From positions 1-54,596 of the forward strand of contig JAZROD010000004.1 in assembly GCA_045648505.1 (NCBI GenBank): 54,596 nucleotides of DNA, written 5' to 3'. A program made the position numbers and the translations under genes. Below, in pieces: positions 33,687-42,841 of the stretch. Every line of letters starts with the position of its first letter. Within the stretch, counting starts at the first letter, position 1. The stretch comes from RGIG8700 sp045648505. Lineage in GTDB: Bacteria; Bacillota; Clostridia; RGIG6154. Below the pieces are notes generated by a model. It was not told where the DNA came from. It did not search any database and was given only the letters and a program-made list of their open reading frames with translations.

Positions 33687-34445
33687 CTATATTCTAACAT
33701 TTATATTGTTATCTTTTAATTCTTTCTTCAGGTCATTAATTTTAACTTCTCCAAAATGGAAAATTGAAGCCGCAAGACCTGCATCTATATCAGGAATCTC
33801 TTTAAACAGCTTAATGAAATCTTCTGTAGAACCTGCACCGCCTGATGCGATAACAGGAACATTCACCACATCGTTAACAATTTTTAAAAGCTCAATATCA
33901 AAACCTTGTTTAACGCCGTCTGTATCTATACTGTTAACTACGATTTCACCTGCGCCGTTTTTCTCGCCATTTTTTATCCATTCAATAGCTTCGATACCTG
34001 TGTTTTCTCTGCCACCCTTTGCAAAGACGCAAAATTTACCGTCTACTCTTTTAACATCAACAGAAAGCACAACACATTGATTGCCGTATTTCTGTGCAGC
34101 AGCAGATATGATTGATGGATTTTTTATTGCACCTGAATTAACAGAAACTTTATCAGCACCGCACTTTAAAACTCTGTCAAAATCATCAAGTGAATTGATT
34201 CCACCACCAACTGTCAAAGGAATGAACACATTTTTAGCAGTTTCTTTAAGAATATCAGTAAAAAGTGCTCTGCCATCGCTTGAAGCAGTTATATCATAAA
34301 ACACAAGTTCATCTGCACCGCATCTGCTGTAGAAATCTGCAAGTTTAACCGGTGAGTCAACATCATTAAGACCTTCAAAATTAACACCCTTTACCACTCG
34401 CCCATCTCGAACATCGAGACACGGAATAATTCTTTTTGTTATCAT
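33687..34445 (-). CDS. hisF: Imidazole glycerol phosphate synthase, cyclase subunit
   Basis: TIM barrel that takes ammonia from HisH and forms imidazole glycerol phosphate and AICAR. It opens with KRIIPCLDVRDGRVVKGVNF, with the first catalytic aspartate in CLDV. TVGGGI, DKVSVNSGAI, and NSIDTDGVKQGFD with the second catalytic aspartate follow, as do VPVIASGGAG and the closing phosphate loop. 252 residues, standard. The start overlaps the hisA stop by 4 bp. Confidence 0.97.
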   Translation of the reverse strand: MITKRIIPCLDVRDGRVVKGVNFEGLNDVDSPVKLADFYSRCGADELVFYDITASSDGRALFTDILKETAKNVFIPLTVGGGINSLDDFDRVLKCGADKVSVNSGAIKNPSIISAAAQKYGNQCVVLSVDVKRVDGKFCVFAKGGRENTGIEAIEWIKNGEKNGAGEIVVNSIDTDGVKQGFDIELLKIVNDVVNVPVIASGGAGSTEDFIKLFKEIPDIDAGLAASIFHFGEVKINDLKKELKDNNINVRI

Positions 34446-35155
34446 TTTGCCACCTCAATTGCTTCTTTAAGGTCGATTTTCTCAAGATAAAGTGCTTTAC
34501 CTACAATTGCACCGAAAACATTAAGTTTTGTAAGAGCTTTTATGTTGTCCATATCGGAAACACCGCCTGATGCAATTATTTTAATGTTGTATTTCTCTGA
34601 AAGTTCTTTGTAAAGCTGAAGGTTAGTGCCTACCATAGCACCGTCTTTTGAGATATCTGTGCAAATTATGGTGTCTGCACCTGCTTTTTCCATTTTTTCA
34701 AAAAGCTCGTCACAGGAAACTTTAGAAATTTCTGTCCATCCTTTAACTGCAACAAAGCCATCAAGAACATCAATTCCAATTGCTATTTTATTTCCGTACT
34801 TTTTAATCATTTCTTCAGTGAATTCAGGCTCTGTTATGGCAACAGTTCCAAGAATTACTCTGAAAGCACCCGCATCAATATATTTTTTGATTACTTCTTC
34901 AGTTCTGATGCCTCCACCGATTTCAACTTTTAATGATGTGTTATCAATAATAGCTTTAACAACATCAAAATTAGTTGTATCACCGTCTTTTGCACCGTCT
35001 AAATCAACAACATGCAAATATTCAGCACCACAGCTTTCGAAGTTTTTTGCAACTTCAACAGGGTTATCATTAAAAACGGTAACTTTGTTATAATCACCTT
35101 TTAAAAGTCGTACCGCTTTTTTATCTTTCAAATCTATCGCAGGAAAAATCTTCAA
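34442..35155 (-). CDS. hisA: Phosphoribosylformimino-AICAR ribotide isomerase
   Basis: Amadori-type isomerase, the barrel paralogue of HisF. It opens with IFPAIDLKDKKAVRLLKGDYN. LHVVDLDGAKDG, VEIGGGIRTEE, TDISKDGAMVG and IASGGVSDMDNI cover the two phosphate loops and the catalytic aspartates. 237 residues. It lies 11 bp after hisH, in the usual order hisH-hisA-hisF. Confidence 0.97.
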   Translation of the reverse strand: MKIFPAIDLKDKKAVRLLKGDYNKVTVFNDNPVEVAKNFESCGAEYLHVVDLDGAKDGDTTNFDVVKAIIDNTSLKVEIGGGIRTEEVIKKYIDAGAFRVILGTVAITEPEFTEEMIKKYGNKIAIGIDVLDGFVAVKGWTEISKVSCDELFEKMEKAGADTIICTDISKDGAMVGTNLQLYKELSEKYNIKIIASGGVSDMDNIKALTKLNVFGAIVGKALYLEKIDLKEAIEVAK

Positions 35156-35166
35156 AATCTCACTCC

Positions 35167-35778
35167 TTAAATTTCACAAAAAGCTTTTAATATTTTAAGT
35201 CCTGTTTCACCGCTTTTTTCAGGGTGGAACTGAACACCGTAAACATTTTTATATGCAACTGCCGCAGTAAGTTCTTTTCCATACTCGGTTGTTGCTGTTA
35301 AACTGTCTTCACAATCAGCTCCATAATATGAATGAACAAAATATACATGGTCATTTTCATTGAGATATTTAAACAATTCACATTTAGGCTCTGTAAAATG
35401 CAGAACATTCCATCCGATATGAGGGATTTTATAATTCTTTGGCACATCAGGCTCGATTGGTATTATCTTACCTTTTATAAGTCCAAGTCCCTCATATTCT
35501 CCGTATTCATAACTCTTTTCAAACAAAAGCTGCATACCAAGACAAATACCAAGAAGTGGTTTCCCATTTTTAACTTCATTGATTATAACTTCACAAAGTC
35601 CGCTGTCTTTAAGCTTTTGAGCAGCATCCTTAAATGCACCAACGCCCGGAAGAATAAGCTTGTCTGCTTTTTTAATTGTTTCAACATCTGATGTAAGGCA
35701 AACATCTGCTCCTATCTTTTCAAAAGAACTGTAAAGTGAAAAGATGTTACCAACACCATAATCTATAATTGCAATCAT
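35167..35778 (-). CDS. hisH: Imidazole glycerol phosphate synthase, glutamine amidotransferase subunit
   Basis: Class I glutamine amidotransferase that feeds ammonia to HisF. Catalytic triad: cysteine in GICLGMQLL, histidine in VQFHPEKSG and the glutamate two positions after it. The opening IAIIDYGVGNIFSL is typical. I chose the ATG at 35778, which overlaps the hisB stop (TGATG) and has AAGGAG 7 nt upstream; a TTG one codon earlier is possible but less likely. 203 residues. Confidence 0.96.
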   Translation of the reverse strand: MIAIIDYGVGNIFSLYSSFEKIGADVCLTSDVETIKKADKLILPGVGAFKDAAQKLKDSGLCEVIINEVKNGKPLLGICLGMQLLFEKSYEYGEYEGLGLIKGKIIPIEPDVPKNYKIPHIGWNVLHFTEPKCELFKYLNENDHVYFVHSYYGADCEDSLTATTEYGKELTAAVAYKNVYGVQFHPEKSGETGLKILKAFCEI

Positions 35779-36365
35779 CAAAGTACTCCTTTTGTTGACG
35801 GAATTTCATCTTTAAACGCTTCGTTGATTTTAACTGCTTTAGACATTGTTCTTCCGAAAGCTTTGAACACACCTTCTGCGATGTGGTGTGAATTTTTTCC
35901 ATTGAGTTTTTTAATATGAAGAGTTAAGTTTGCATTACGAACAAATGCAAGGAAAAATTCTTCAACAAGCTCACTGTCGAAATCACCAATTTTTTCTGTA
36001 GGGATTTCAACATCATATTCAAGGTGTGCTCTTCCTGAAATATCTGTTGCACAAAGGATAAGTGTTTCATCCATAGGAAGAATAATATCACCGTATCTTT
36101 CAATACCCTTCATATCACCAAGAGCTTCAGCGAAAGCTTTACCAAGGCAAATGCCGATATCTTCTGCAGAGTGGTGATAATCAACAAATGTGTCACCTAT
36201 GCATTTAATATCAAGGTCAAATCTTGCGTGTTTTGAAAAAAGAGTAAACATATGATCTAAAAATCCGCAACCTGTTTCTATGTTGCTTTTTCCTGTACCA
36301 TCAAGATTTAAAGAAAGATTTATATCTGTTTCTGCTGTTTTTCTGTTTAAGCTTGCAGTTCTCAT
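35778..36365 (-). CDS. hisB: Imidazoleglycerol-phosphate dehydratase
   Basis: Manganese-dependent dehydratase, 195 residues, without the N-terminal phosphatase domain found in enterobacterial HisB. Metal-binding motifs are DYHHSAEDIGI, GFLDHM and SHHIAEGVFKAFGR. Because the phosphatase half is missing, the PHP protein at the end of the operon fills that step. The start codon shares a base with the hisC stop. Confidence 0.97.
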   Translation of the reverse strand: MRTASLNRKTAETDINLSLNLDGTGKSNIETGCGFLDHMFTLFSKHARFDLDIKCIGDTFVDYHHSAEDIGICLGKAFAEALGDMKGIERYGDIILPMDETLILCATDISGRAHLEYDVEIPTEKIGDFDSELVEEFFLAFVRNANLTLHIKKLNGKNSHHIAEGVFKAFGRTMSKAVKINEAFKDEIPSTKGVL

Positions 36366-37432
36366 TATTCTTCTCCTTTAACTATTTGTTTAAGTGTTTC
36401 AACAAAGATTTTCATTTCTTCTTCAGAGCCGATTGTAATTCTGTTGAAATCTTTTATTTTTTCTTTTGTGAAATGTCTTATAAGTATTCCTTTATCTTTT
36501 AACATTTCATATATTTCAAGACCGCTTATTTTTTCATGCTTTGCAAAAAGGAAGTTTGCTTTAGAATCAAGCACATAAAAACCAAGCTTTTCAAGTTCGT
36601 TTTTTGTAAACTCTCTTGTTTTGATAATTCGTTTGCAGTTATCCATATAATAATCGTTGCTTTCCATAGCAGTAATACCTGCAATCTGTGTAAGACGGTT
36701 GATATTATAAGGATTGGTTGAATATTTAATCATTTCAAGTTCTGCAATAATATCTTTATGTCCTATTGCAAAACCAAGTCTTGCACCTGCCAATGAATAT
36801 GATTTTGAAAAAGTTCTTACAACAAGAAGGTTATCGTATTTATTAACAAGATTTATTGCAGATTCTCCGCCAAAATCAACATAAGCTTCGTCAATAACAA
36901 CAACATAATCTTTATTTGAAGATACAATTTCTTCAATTTCTTCGATTGAAATTGTCATTCCTGTAGGTGCATTAGGATTTGCTATAACTATGTTTTTGTT
37001 TATACCCACATAATCTTTATAATCTACAGAGAAATCATCTTTAAGTGGTATTTCTTCATAATCAAGTCCATAGAGCTGTGCAAACACATTATAAAATCCG
37101 TAGGTTATATCAGGAAATGCAACTTTTTTGTGTTCGTCACAAAATGCCATAAAAAAGAAATTAAGACATTCATCAGAGCCGTTTCCCACATAAACATTCT
37201 CTGCTTTAAAGCCATAGTTTTCTGCAATTTTTTCTTTAAGAACTTTGCAGGTAGGGTCACTGTATAATTTTAAATTTTCTACCTGTGCCTTATCAATACT
37301 GTCAACTGTATGCTTTGACGGAGCATAAGGCGACTCGTTTGTATTAAGTTTTATGTATTTCTTATCTCTTGGTTGTTCACCCGGAACATAAGCTTCAAGA
37401 GTTTTAAGTTTATCGCTTAAAAATCTGCTCAT
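36365..37432 (-). CDS. hisC: Histidinol-phosphate aminotransferase
   Basis: Fold type I PLP enzyme, 355 residues. NESPYAPSK, YVGNGSDECLNFF, ANPNAPTGM, VIDEAYVDF and the lysine region RTFSKSYSLAGARLGFAIG all match HisC. It sits between hisD and hisB with single-base overlaps on both sides. Confidence 0.96.
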   Translation of the reverse strand: MSRFLSDKLKTLEAYVPGEQPRDKKYIKLNTNESPYAPSKHTVDSIDKAQVENLKLYSDPTCKVLKEKIAENYGFKAENVYVGNGSDECLNFFFMAFCDEHKKVAFPDITYGFYNVFAQLYGLDYEEIPLKDDFSVDYKDYVGINKNIVIANPNAPTGMTISIEEIEEIVSSNKDYVVVIDEAYVDFGGESAINLVNKYDNLLVVRTFSKSYSLAGARLGFAIGHKDIIAELEMIKYSTNPYNINRLTQIAGITAMESNDYYMDNCKRIIKTREFTKNELEKLGFYVLDSKANFLFAKHEKISGLEIYEMLKDKGILIRHFTKEKIKDFNRITIGSEEEMKIFVETLKQIVKGEE

Positions 37433-38709
37433 TATTTTTCCTCGAATCTTATTGTTGCTGACTTCCCGTGCGCATGCAAGCCTTCTTTTTCAGCAAAATA
37501 TGCAATTTTTTTATTTACTTTCTCTAAAGCATCTTCTGTATAATAGCTGAATGCTGTTTTCTTAACAAAATCATCAACTGAAAGCGGACTTGAAAATCTT
37601 GCAGTACCGTTTGTTGGAAGTGTGTGATTCGGACCTGCAAAATAGTCACCAAGTGCTTCAGGACAATATTTTCCTAAAAATACAGAGCCTGCATTTTTTA
37701 CATAAGATAAATATTTAAATGGTTCTTCCACACAAATTTCAAGATGTTCAGGTGCAATTTCATTTGAAACTTCAATTGCTTTAATAAAATCATCTGTAAT
37801 AATAATTTTTCCGTTATTATCAATAGATGTTCTTGCAATTTCTTCTCTTGGAAGCTGAGGAATCTGCACTTCGAGTTCTTCCTGAACTGCTTTTGCAAGT
37901 TTTTCACTGTTTGTTACAAGAATGGCAGATGCCATTTTATCATGTTCAGCCTGTGAAAGAAGGTCAGCCGCAACATACTTTGGATTGCAACTATCGTCTG
38001 CAAGCACAAGGATTTCACTTGGACCTGCAATCATATCAATATTTACAACACCGAAAACCTGCTTTTTAGCTTCTGCAACAAAAGCATTACCGGGACCTAC
38101 GATTTTGTCAACCTTCTTAACTGTTTCAGTTCCGTATGCAAGGGCTGCAACTGCCTGGGCACCACCGATTTTATATATGGTATCAACACCTGCGATTTTT
38201 GCAGCTGCAAGAATAACCGGGTTAACCTTTCCGTCTTTTCCCGGAGGTGTTACCATATAAATTTCAGGACAACCTGCAATTTTAGCAGGAAGGCAGTTCA
38301 TAAGTACTGAAGATGGATATGCCGCAGTACCTCCCGGTACATAAAGACCAACTCTTTCAATCGGAGTAATCTTCTGACCGAGGATTATTCCCTCTTTGTC
38401 ATTTATCACAAAGTCGTTTCTTACCTGTCTTTTATGATATGCGGTAATATTTTCCTTTGCTTCTTCTAAAATTGAAATGTACTCATCATCAACCAATGCA
38501 AATGCTTCATCAATTTCTTCCTGAGAAACTTTTAAAGATGAAAGCTTTACGCCGTCAAATTTTTCGCAATATTCATAAAGCGCTTTGTCACCATTTTTGC
38601 GAACATTTAAAATAATATCTGTAACAATATCTGCTACACTGTTAACTGCTTCACATCTGCTGATTATCTGCTCTGCAGTCATATCTTTTGCATTATAAAT
38701 CTTAATCAT
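37432..38709 (-). CDS. hisD: Histidinol dehydrogenase
   Basis: NAD-dependent zinc enzyme that makes histidine from histidinol in two oxidations. The family signature is IDMIAGPSEILVLAD, with LSQAEHDKMASAILVT and the catalytic EIAPEHLEI region after it; GPNHTLPTNGTARFSSPL is near the C terminus. 425 residues, standard. The start overlaps hisG by 8 bp. Confidence 0.97.
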   Translation of the reverse strand: MIKIYNAKDMTAEQIISRCEAVNSVADIVTDIILNVRKNGDKALYEYCEKFDGVKLSSLKVSQEEIDEAFALVDDEYISILEEAKENITAYHKRQVRNDFVINDKEGIILGQKITPIERVGLYVPGGTAAYPSSVLMNCLPAKIAGCPEIYMVTPPGKDGKVNPVILAAAKIAGVDTIYKIGGAQAVAALAYGTETVKKVDKIVGPGNAFVAEAKKQVFGVVNIDMIAGPSEILVLADDSCNPKYVAADLLSQAEHDKMASAILVTNSEKLAKAVQEELEVQIPQLPREEIARTSIDNNGKIIITDDFIKAIEVSNEIAPEHLEICVEEPFKYLSYVKNAGSVFLGKYCPEALGDYFAGPNHTLPTNGTARFSSPLSVDDFVKKTAFSYYTEDALEKVNKKIAYFAEKEGLHAHGKSATIRFEEK

Positions 38710-39337
38710 TTTTAAATTCTCCCTGTAAGCTATTTTGCATTTTGGAAATTTCGTTATATTTAAACTTATAACTTGATTTATTTGCTATAAATCTTGCACT
38801 GATATTTACAATATCACATATAACATCAAGGTCATTTTCTTTTAATGTTGTACCTGTTTCTACAATATCAACAATTACATCAGATAAATTCAAAATAGGT
38901 GCAAGCTCTATAGAGCCGTTGAGCTTTATAATATCAATTTCTCTGCTCTTTGAATCATAATACTTTTTAGCTATATTTTCAAATTTAGTTGCAACTTTTA
39001 ATGGTCTTTCAAGATTATCTCTGAAATCCTTTTTACCTGCTACTGCAACTCTGCATTTACCTATGTTCAAATCCACAAGTTCATATACATCAGGCTCGTA
39101 TTCAAGAAGAATATCCTTGCCTACTATACCAACATCTGCCGCACCTCTTTCAACATAGATAGCAACATCTGATGGCTTAACCCAGAAATATCTTACACCG
39201 TTTTCTTCGTTTTCGAATATAAGCTTTCTGTTATCTTCTAAAATTTCAGGGCATCCATAGCCATACTTTTCAAGGATATCATACACTTTTTTACCAAGTC
39301 TTCCCTTTGGAAGTGCAATATTAATCATTTTTTTCAA
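38702..39337 (-). CDS. hisG: ATP phosphoribosyltransferase, short form
   Basis: First enzyme of the pathway. At about 210 residues it is the short form (HisG-S), which needs HisZ for activity and for histidine feedback. INIALPKGRLG opens it, and VVDIVETGTTLKENDL carries the PRPP-binding loop. The start is not certain: AAAGGGGG lies 10 nt before a TTG at 39337, while the ATG at 39328 (MINIALPKG) has no good site. Either adds or removes three residues. It overlaps the end of hisZ by 8-17 bp. Confidence 0.95.
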   Translation of the reverse strand: MKKMINIALPKGRLGKKVYDILEKYGYGCPEILEDNRKLIFENEENGVRYFWVKPSDVAIYVERGAADVGIVGKDILLEYEPDVYELVDLNIGKCRVAVAGKKDFRDNLERPLKVATKFENIAKKYYDSKSREIDIIKLNGSIELAPILNLSDVIVDIVETGTTLKENDLDVICDIVNISARFIANKSSYKFKYNEISKMQNSLQGEFKND

Positions 39338-40427
39338 CTATTTCAAGCCCCCTTTCTGTAAATTTCAAAAGTTGCTTATATTTTAAATCTGATGGTATTT
39401 TCTTTTCAACTCTTACACTCTGTCCTGACTGAATGAAAATCTGTATTGCTTTTAACAGTGCAGGAACATCAGGATTTTCATATATAATAACAATATCTGT
39501 GTCATATTCAGACTTTTCACTTGTGTATGCATTGATTATATCAATATATACCGCAAAGCCTACAGCGTCAGCATCCTTATGGAATTTTTTGAGAAGATTA
39601 TCATATCTTCCGCCTGATAAAACGCTGTATGGAATATCTTCAATATATCCGTTAAATACAATACCATTATAATAACCCATATCGTTAACAACAGAAAAAT
39701 CAAGACTTATGTTTTCTTCTTCATTTAATGCTTTGAATGTTGCATAAAGCTCATTAAGTTCCACGATAGCATCTTTTGTTTTATCGTTGCAAACCAACTC
39801 TTCTGCACACTTTAATACTTCTTCAAAATTACCACCAAGGGAAATAAGAGATTTTACTCGTTTTGTGAAGTCTTCTGAACAGTTATTTTCAAGACAGATT
39901 TTTTCGATTTCACAAACATTCTTTTCCCCTACACATTTTAAAAGCTTTTCTTTTATGCCATAAGGCAATTCTTCGCTTTCAAGCACACCTGAAATAAAAC
40001 CCATATGAGAAATTTCAAGGAGATAATTCTCGCTGATTGCCTGAAGGCTTTTCTTCGCAAGATATGTAACCTCATAAAGAGAATAAAGATCTATTTTGCC
40101 GATAAATTCAAGACCTGTCTGCATAATTTCTTTAAACTCTCTGTTAGAGGTTCTGTAAACATTTTCATTATAATATACTTTAAGGCTCTCGTTTTCAGCA
40201 AGATTAGCATTTTTTACTATTGAAAGAGTAACGTCAGGCTTTAAAGCAAGAAGCTTACCATTCAAATCATTAAATGTGATAATGTTTTCACTGCTTAAAA
40301 AGTTCTTGTTTTCCTGATATAAATCATACTCTTCAAACTTTTTCATTTTATAATGTTTATATCCGAATTGCTCGTATATTTTTCTTAAATCAAATATGAT
40401 TTTTTCTTCTCTTTTTAATTTTTCCAT
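39321..40427 (-). CDS. hisZ: ATP phosphoribosyltransferase regulatory subunit HisZ
   Basis: Paralogue of histidyl-tRNA synthetase that forms the HisG-HisZ complex and senses histidine. ALKPDVTLSIVKNANL and VYRTSN are remnants of class II synthetase motifs 1 and 2, while the anticodon-binding half is short. GYYNGIVFNGYIEDIPYSVLSGGRYDNLLKKF contains the histidine-binding motif. I chose the ATG at 40427, with GAGGTG 6 nt upstream. It is the first gene of the operon. True HisRS is unlikely given the 369-residue length and the hisG overlap. Confidence 0.93.
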   Translation of the reverse strand: MEKLKREEKIIFDLRKIYEQFGYKHYKMKKFEEYDLYQENKNFLSSENIITFNDLNGKLLALKPDVTLSIVKNANLAENESLKVYYNENVYRTSNREFKEIMQTGLEFIGKIDLYSLYEVTYLAKKSLQAISENYLLEISHMGFISGVLESEELPYGIKEKLLKCVGEKNVCEIEKICLENNCSEDFTKRVKSLISLGGNFEEVLKCAEELVCNDKTKDAIVELNELYATFKALNEEENISLDFSVVNDMGYYNGIVFNGYIEDIPYSVLSGGRYDNLLKKFHKDADAVGFAVYIDIINAYTSEKSEYDTDIVIIYENPDVPALLKAIQIFIQSGQSVRVEKKIPSDLKYKQLLKFTERGLEIVEKND

Positions 40428-40452
40428 AGTTTTCACCTCATTAACTTATGAA

Positions 40453-40481
40453 AGTATAACATATCAATTCAATTTAGTCAA
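40453..40481 (-). promoter_or_regulatory. Sigma-A promoter of the histidine operon
   Basis: TTGACT (40481-40476), 17 bp, TATACT (40458-40453) on the minus strand. The leader is only about 20 nt, leaving no room for a T-box or attenuator. Confidence 0.75.
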
Positions 40482-40501
40482 GTAAATTAATAAAGTATTT
40501 T

Positions 40502-41359
40502 TCAGTTACTGGAAGAAATTTTAACTATTGATGCTAAAACTAGCAACATTCCTACAATAATTACCATTGTTATCTCTTCATTAAACATAATCGCCCCTGT
40601 AATTGTTGCAGTTACAGGTTCAATAAAAGCAATAATTGATGCTTTTGTAGCCGAAATCTTTTTAAGTCCTTCAGTATATAAAATGTAAGGAAGCACAGTT
40701 GAAATTATCGAAAGTAACAACATCCAGAATAATACAGAAACATCTGAAGCAAAACTCAATAACTCCCCTGCTCTGCAAAAAGGCAGTAACGCTACAGAAG
40801 ATGTAATAAATGTATATAAAGTGATTGTATATGTATTATATTTCTTCAAAGCAATTCTTGCAAAAATACTGTAAAGAGCATACCCAAATCCTGAAAGCAA
40901 TCCTAAAATTATTCCTTTAACATTAAAGGAACCGCTAAGTCCACTTATTAATGCACAACCGATAAAGGCTGTGACAAAGGCGAAAATCTTACCTTTGGTA
41001 ATCTTTTCTTTAAACACAAAAGCTGACATAATCATAACAAAACAAGGTGCAGTATAAAGCAAAACTGATGCTATGGATAAATCAAGTATATTTATGGCAC
41101 TGAAATAACAAAGATTAAAAAAAGTTAAACTGCACACTCCCGTACCAACAAACATCCAGATATCTTTAATGCTAATTTTAAATAAGCTTTTGTCTTTAAA
41201 GAAAACAAAGAAAGATATTATAACCATCGATAATATGCTTCTGATTCCCGCAGTCTGAACAGACGATAATCCTGCTACAGCAAGTACACGTGTGAAAATT
41301 CCGATTACGCCCCACATAACCGCTGCAAGCACAACATACACAAATGACAATTTTTTCAT
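40502..41359 (-). CDS. EamA/DMT-family transporter
   Basis: A 285-residue membrane protein with ten hydrophobic segments in two EamA repeats. The first opens with LAAVMWGVIGIFTR; the second contains GFGYALYSIFARIA and LPYILYTEGLKKISATKASIIAFIEPVTA, the latter a diagnostic EamA block. Families of this type export or import amino acids, nucleobases or metabolites; the substrate is unknown. It has AGGAGAAG before the ATG and lies just downstream of the oadA terminator. Confidence 0.9.
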   Translation of the reverse strand: MKKLSFVYVVLAAVMWGVIGIFTRVLAVAGLSSVQTAGIRSILSMVIISFFVFFKDKSLFKISIKDIWMFVGTGVCSLTFFNLCYFSAINILDLSIASVLLYTAPCFVMIMSAFVFKEKITKGKIFAFVTAFIGCALISGLSGSFNVKGIILGLLSGFGYALYSIFARIALKKYNTYTITLYTFITSSVALLPFCRAGELLSFASDVSVLFWMLLLSIISTVLPYILYTEGLKKISATKASIIAFIEPVTATITGAIMFNEEITMVIIVGMLLVLASIVKISSSN

Positions 41360-41381
41360 CTTCTTCTCCTAAAAATCAACA

Positions 41382-41413
41382 AAATCAGTCCCGCAATTTT
41401 GCGGGCCTGATTT
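41382..41413 (-). terminator. Terminator of the decarboxylase operon
   Basis: AAATCAG-CCCGCAA (41382-41396) pairs with TTGCGGG-CTGATTT (41399-41413) with one mismatch. The minus strand continues TTGTTGATTTTT, so the T-run is interrupted and some read-through into the EamA gene is likely. Confidence 0.75.
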
Positions 41414-41426
41414 CGTTTATAAAACA

Positions 41427-42827
41427 TTATGATAAATCTTCTACATAGATAGAAACTACTTCATCATTGTCTGCAGTTTCTTCAACAACTGCATCTCTTG
41501 TTTTGAAGAATTTTTCAGCAACCTGTGGGAAAAGTGCATAGCTTAATACATCTTCTTCACATTTAGCTATATCTTTTGTTTCTTCTCTGTATTTTTCAAG
41601 TTCCGGCTCAAGTAAATCAGCAGGTCTTACTGTGATAGGAGTTTCGTCGCCGATAGCTTTCTTTCTTACTTCTTCATTAACTTCAGCAGGAAGCTGACCA
41701 TATTCACCTTTAAGAAGTCCTTTTGATTCTTTTGTTATCATTTTGTATCTTTCGCCTGAAAGAATGTTTAATACTGCCTGTGTACCAACAATCTGGCTTG
41801 TTGGAGTAACAAGTGGTGGATAACCAAAGTCTTTTCTTACTCTTGGAACTTCTGCCAACACATCATAATACTTATCTTCTGCATTAGCCTGTTTAAGCTG
41901 TGAAATAAGGTTTGAAAGCATACCGCCAGGTACCTGATATAAAAGTGTGTTTGAATCTACATTTAACACTTTAGGGTCAAGTGTTCCGTCAGCTTTAAGT
42001 TTTGTTGCTACTTTTCTGAAGTGTGCAGCAGCATCACTTAATTTTTCAAGGTCAAGACCTGAATCTCTTTCAGTACCTTTAAGTGTTGCAACCAAACTTT
42101 CTGTAGCAGGGTTACTTGTACCATTAGCCATTGGTGAAAGTGCACAGTCAACAATATCAACACCTGCCTGAATAGCCATAAGGTTTGTCATATCACCAAT
42201 ACCTGCAGTATTGTGTGTATGAAGGTGAATTGGAACTGAAACATTTTCTTTAAGTTTTTTAACAAGGCTGTATGCATCATAAGGAAGCAAGAGGTTAGCC
42301 ATATCTTTGATACAGATAGTATCTGCGCCCATTTTTTCAAGCTGCATAGCAAGTTTAACAAAGTAATCCTGATTATGAACAGGGCTTTCTGTGTAGCTGA
42401 TTGCAGCTTCGCACATTCCGCCGTATTCTTTAACGAACTTAATCGCTGCTTCTAAGTTTCTTGGGTCATTAAGAGCATCAAATACTCTTACAACATCAAT
42501 ACCGTTTTCGATAGATTTTTTACAGAATGCTTCAACAACATCGTCTGCATAGTGCTTATAACCTAAAATGTTCTGACCTCTGAACAACATTTGAAGTTTT
42601 GTGTTAGGAAGATGAGCTTTTAAAGTTCTGAGTCTTTCCCATGGATCTTCGTTTAAGAATCTCATACATGCATCAAAAGTTGCACCGCCCCAACATTCAA
42701 GTGACCAGTAACCAACTTCATCAAGAGCTTTAAGACCTGGAATCATATCTTCAATTCTCATTCTTGTAGCTGCCTGTGACTGATGAGCATCACGAAGAAT
42801 TGTATCTGTAATAAATACTTTATTCAT
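41427..42827 (-). CDS. oadA: Oxaloacetate decarboxylase alpha subunit (carboxyltransferase)
   Basis: Transfers carboxyl from oxaloacetate to biotin. HMGL-like barrel opening FITDTILRDAHQSQAATRM, metal ligands in HLHTHNTAG, the carboxylated lysine region CIKDMANLL, and the PYC-OADA conserved domain after about residue 300. At 466 residues the usual C-terminal biotin domain is missing; it is supplied by a separate protein two genes upstream. The alpha subunit type separates this complex from methylmalonyl- and glutaconyl-CoA decarboxylases, which use unrelated carboxyltransferases. It follows the beta gene by 14 bp. Confidence 0.93.
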   Translation of the reverse strand: MNKVFITDTILRDAHQSQAATRMRIEDMIPGLKALDEVGYWSLECWGGATFDACMRFLNEDPWERLRTLKAHLPNTKLQMLFRGQNILGYKHYADDVVEAFCKKSIENGIDVVRVFDALNDPRNLEAAIKFVKEYGGMCEAAISYTESPVHNQDYFVKLAMQLEKMGADTICIKDMANLLLPYDAYSLVKKLKENVSVPIHLHTHNTAGIGDMTNLMAIQAGVDIVDCALSPMANGTSNPATESLVATLKGTERDSGLDLEKLSDAAAHFRKVATKLKADGTLDPKVLNVDSNTLLYQVPGGMLSNLISQLKQANAEDKYYDVLAEVPRVRKDFGYPPLVTPTSQIVGTQAVLNILSGERYKMITKESKGLLKGEYGQLPAEVNEEVRKKAIGDETPITVRPADLLEPELEKYREETKDIAKCEEDVLSYALFPQVAEKFFKTRDAVVEETADNDEVVSIYVEDLS

Positions 42828-42841
42828 TTAATTATCCTCCT

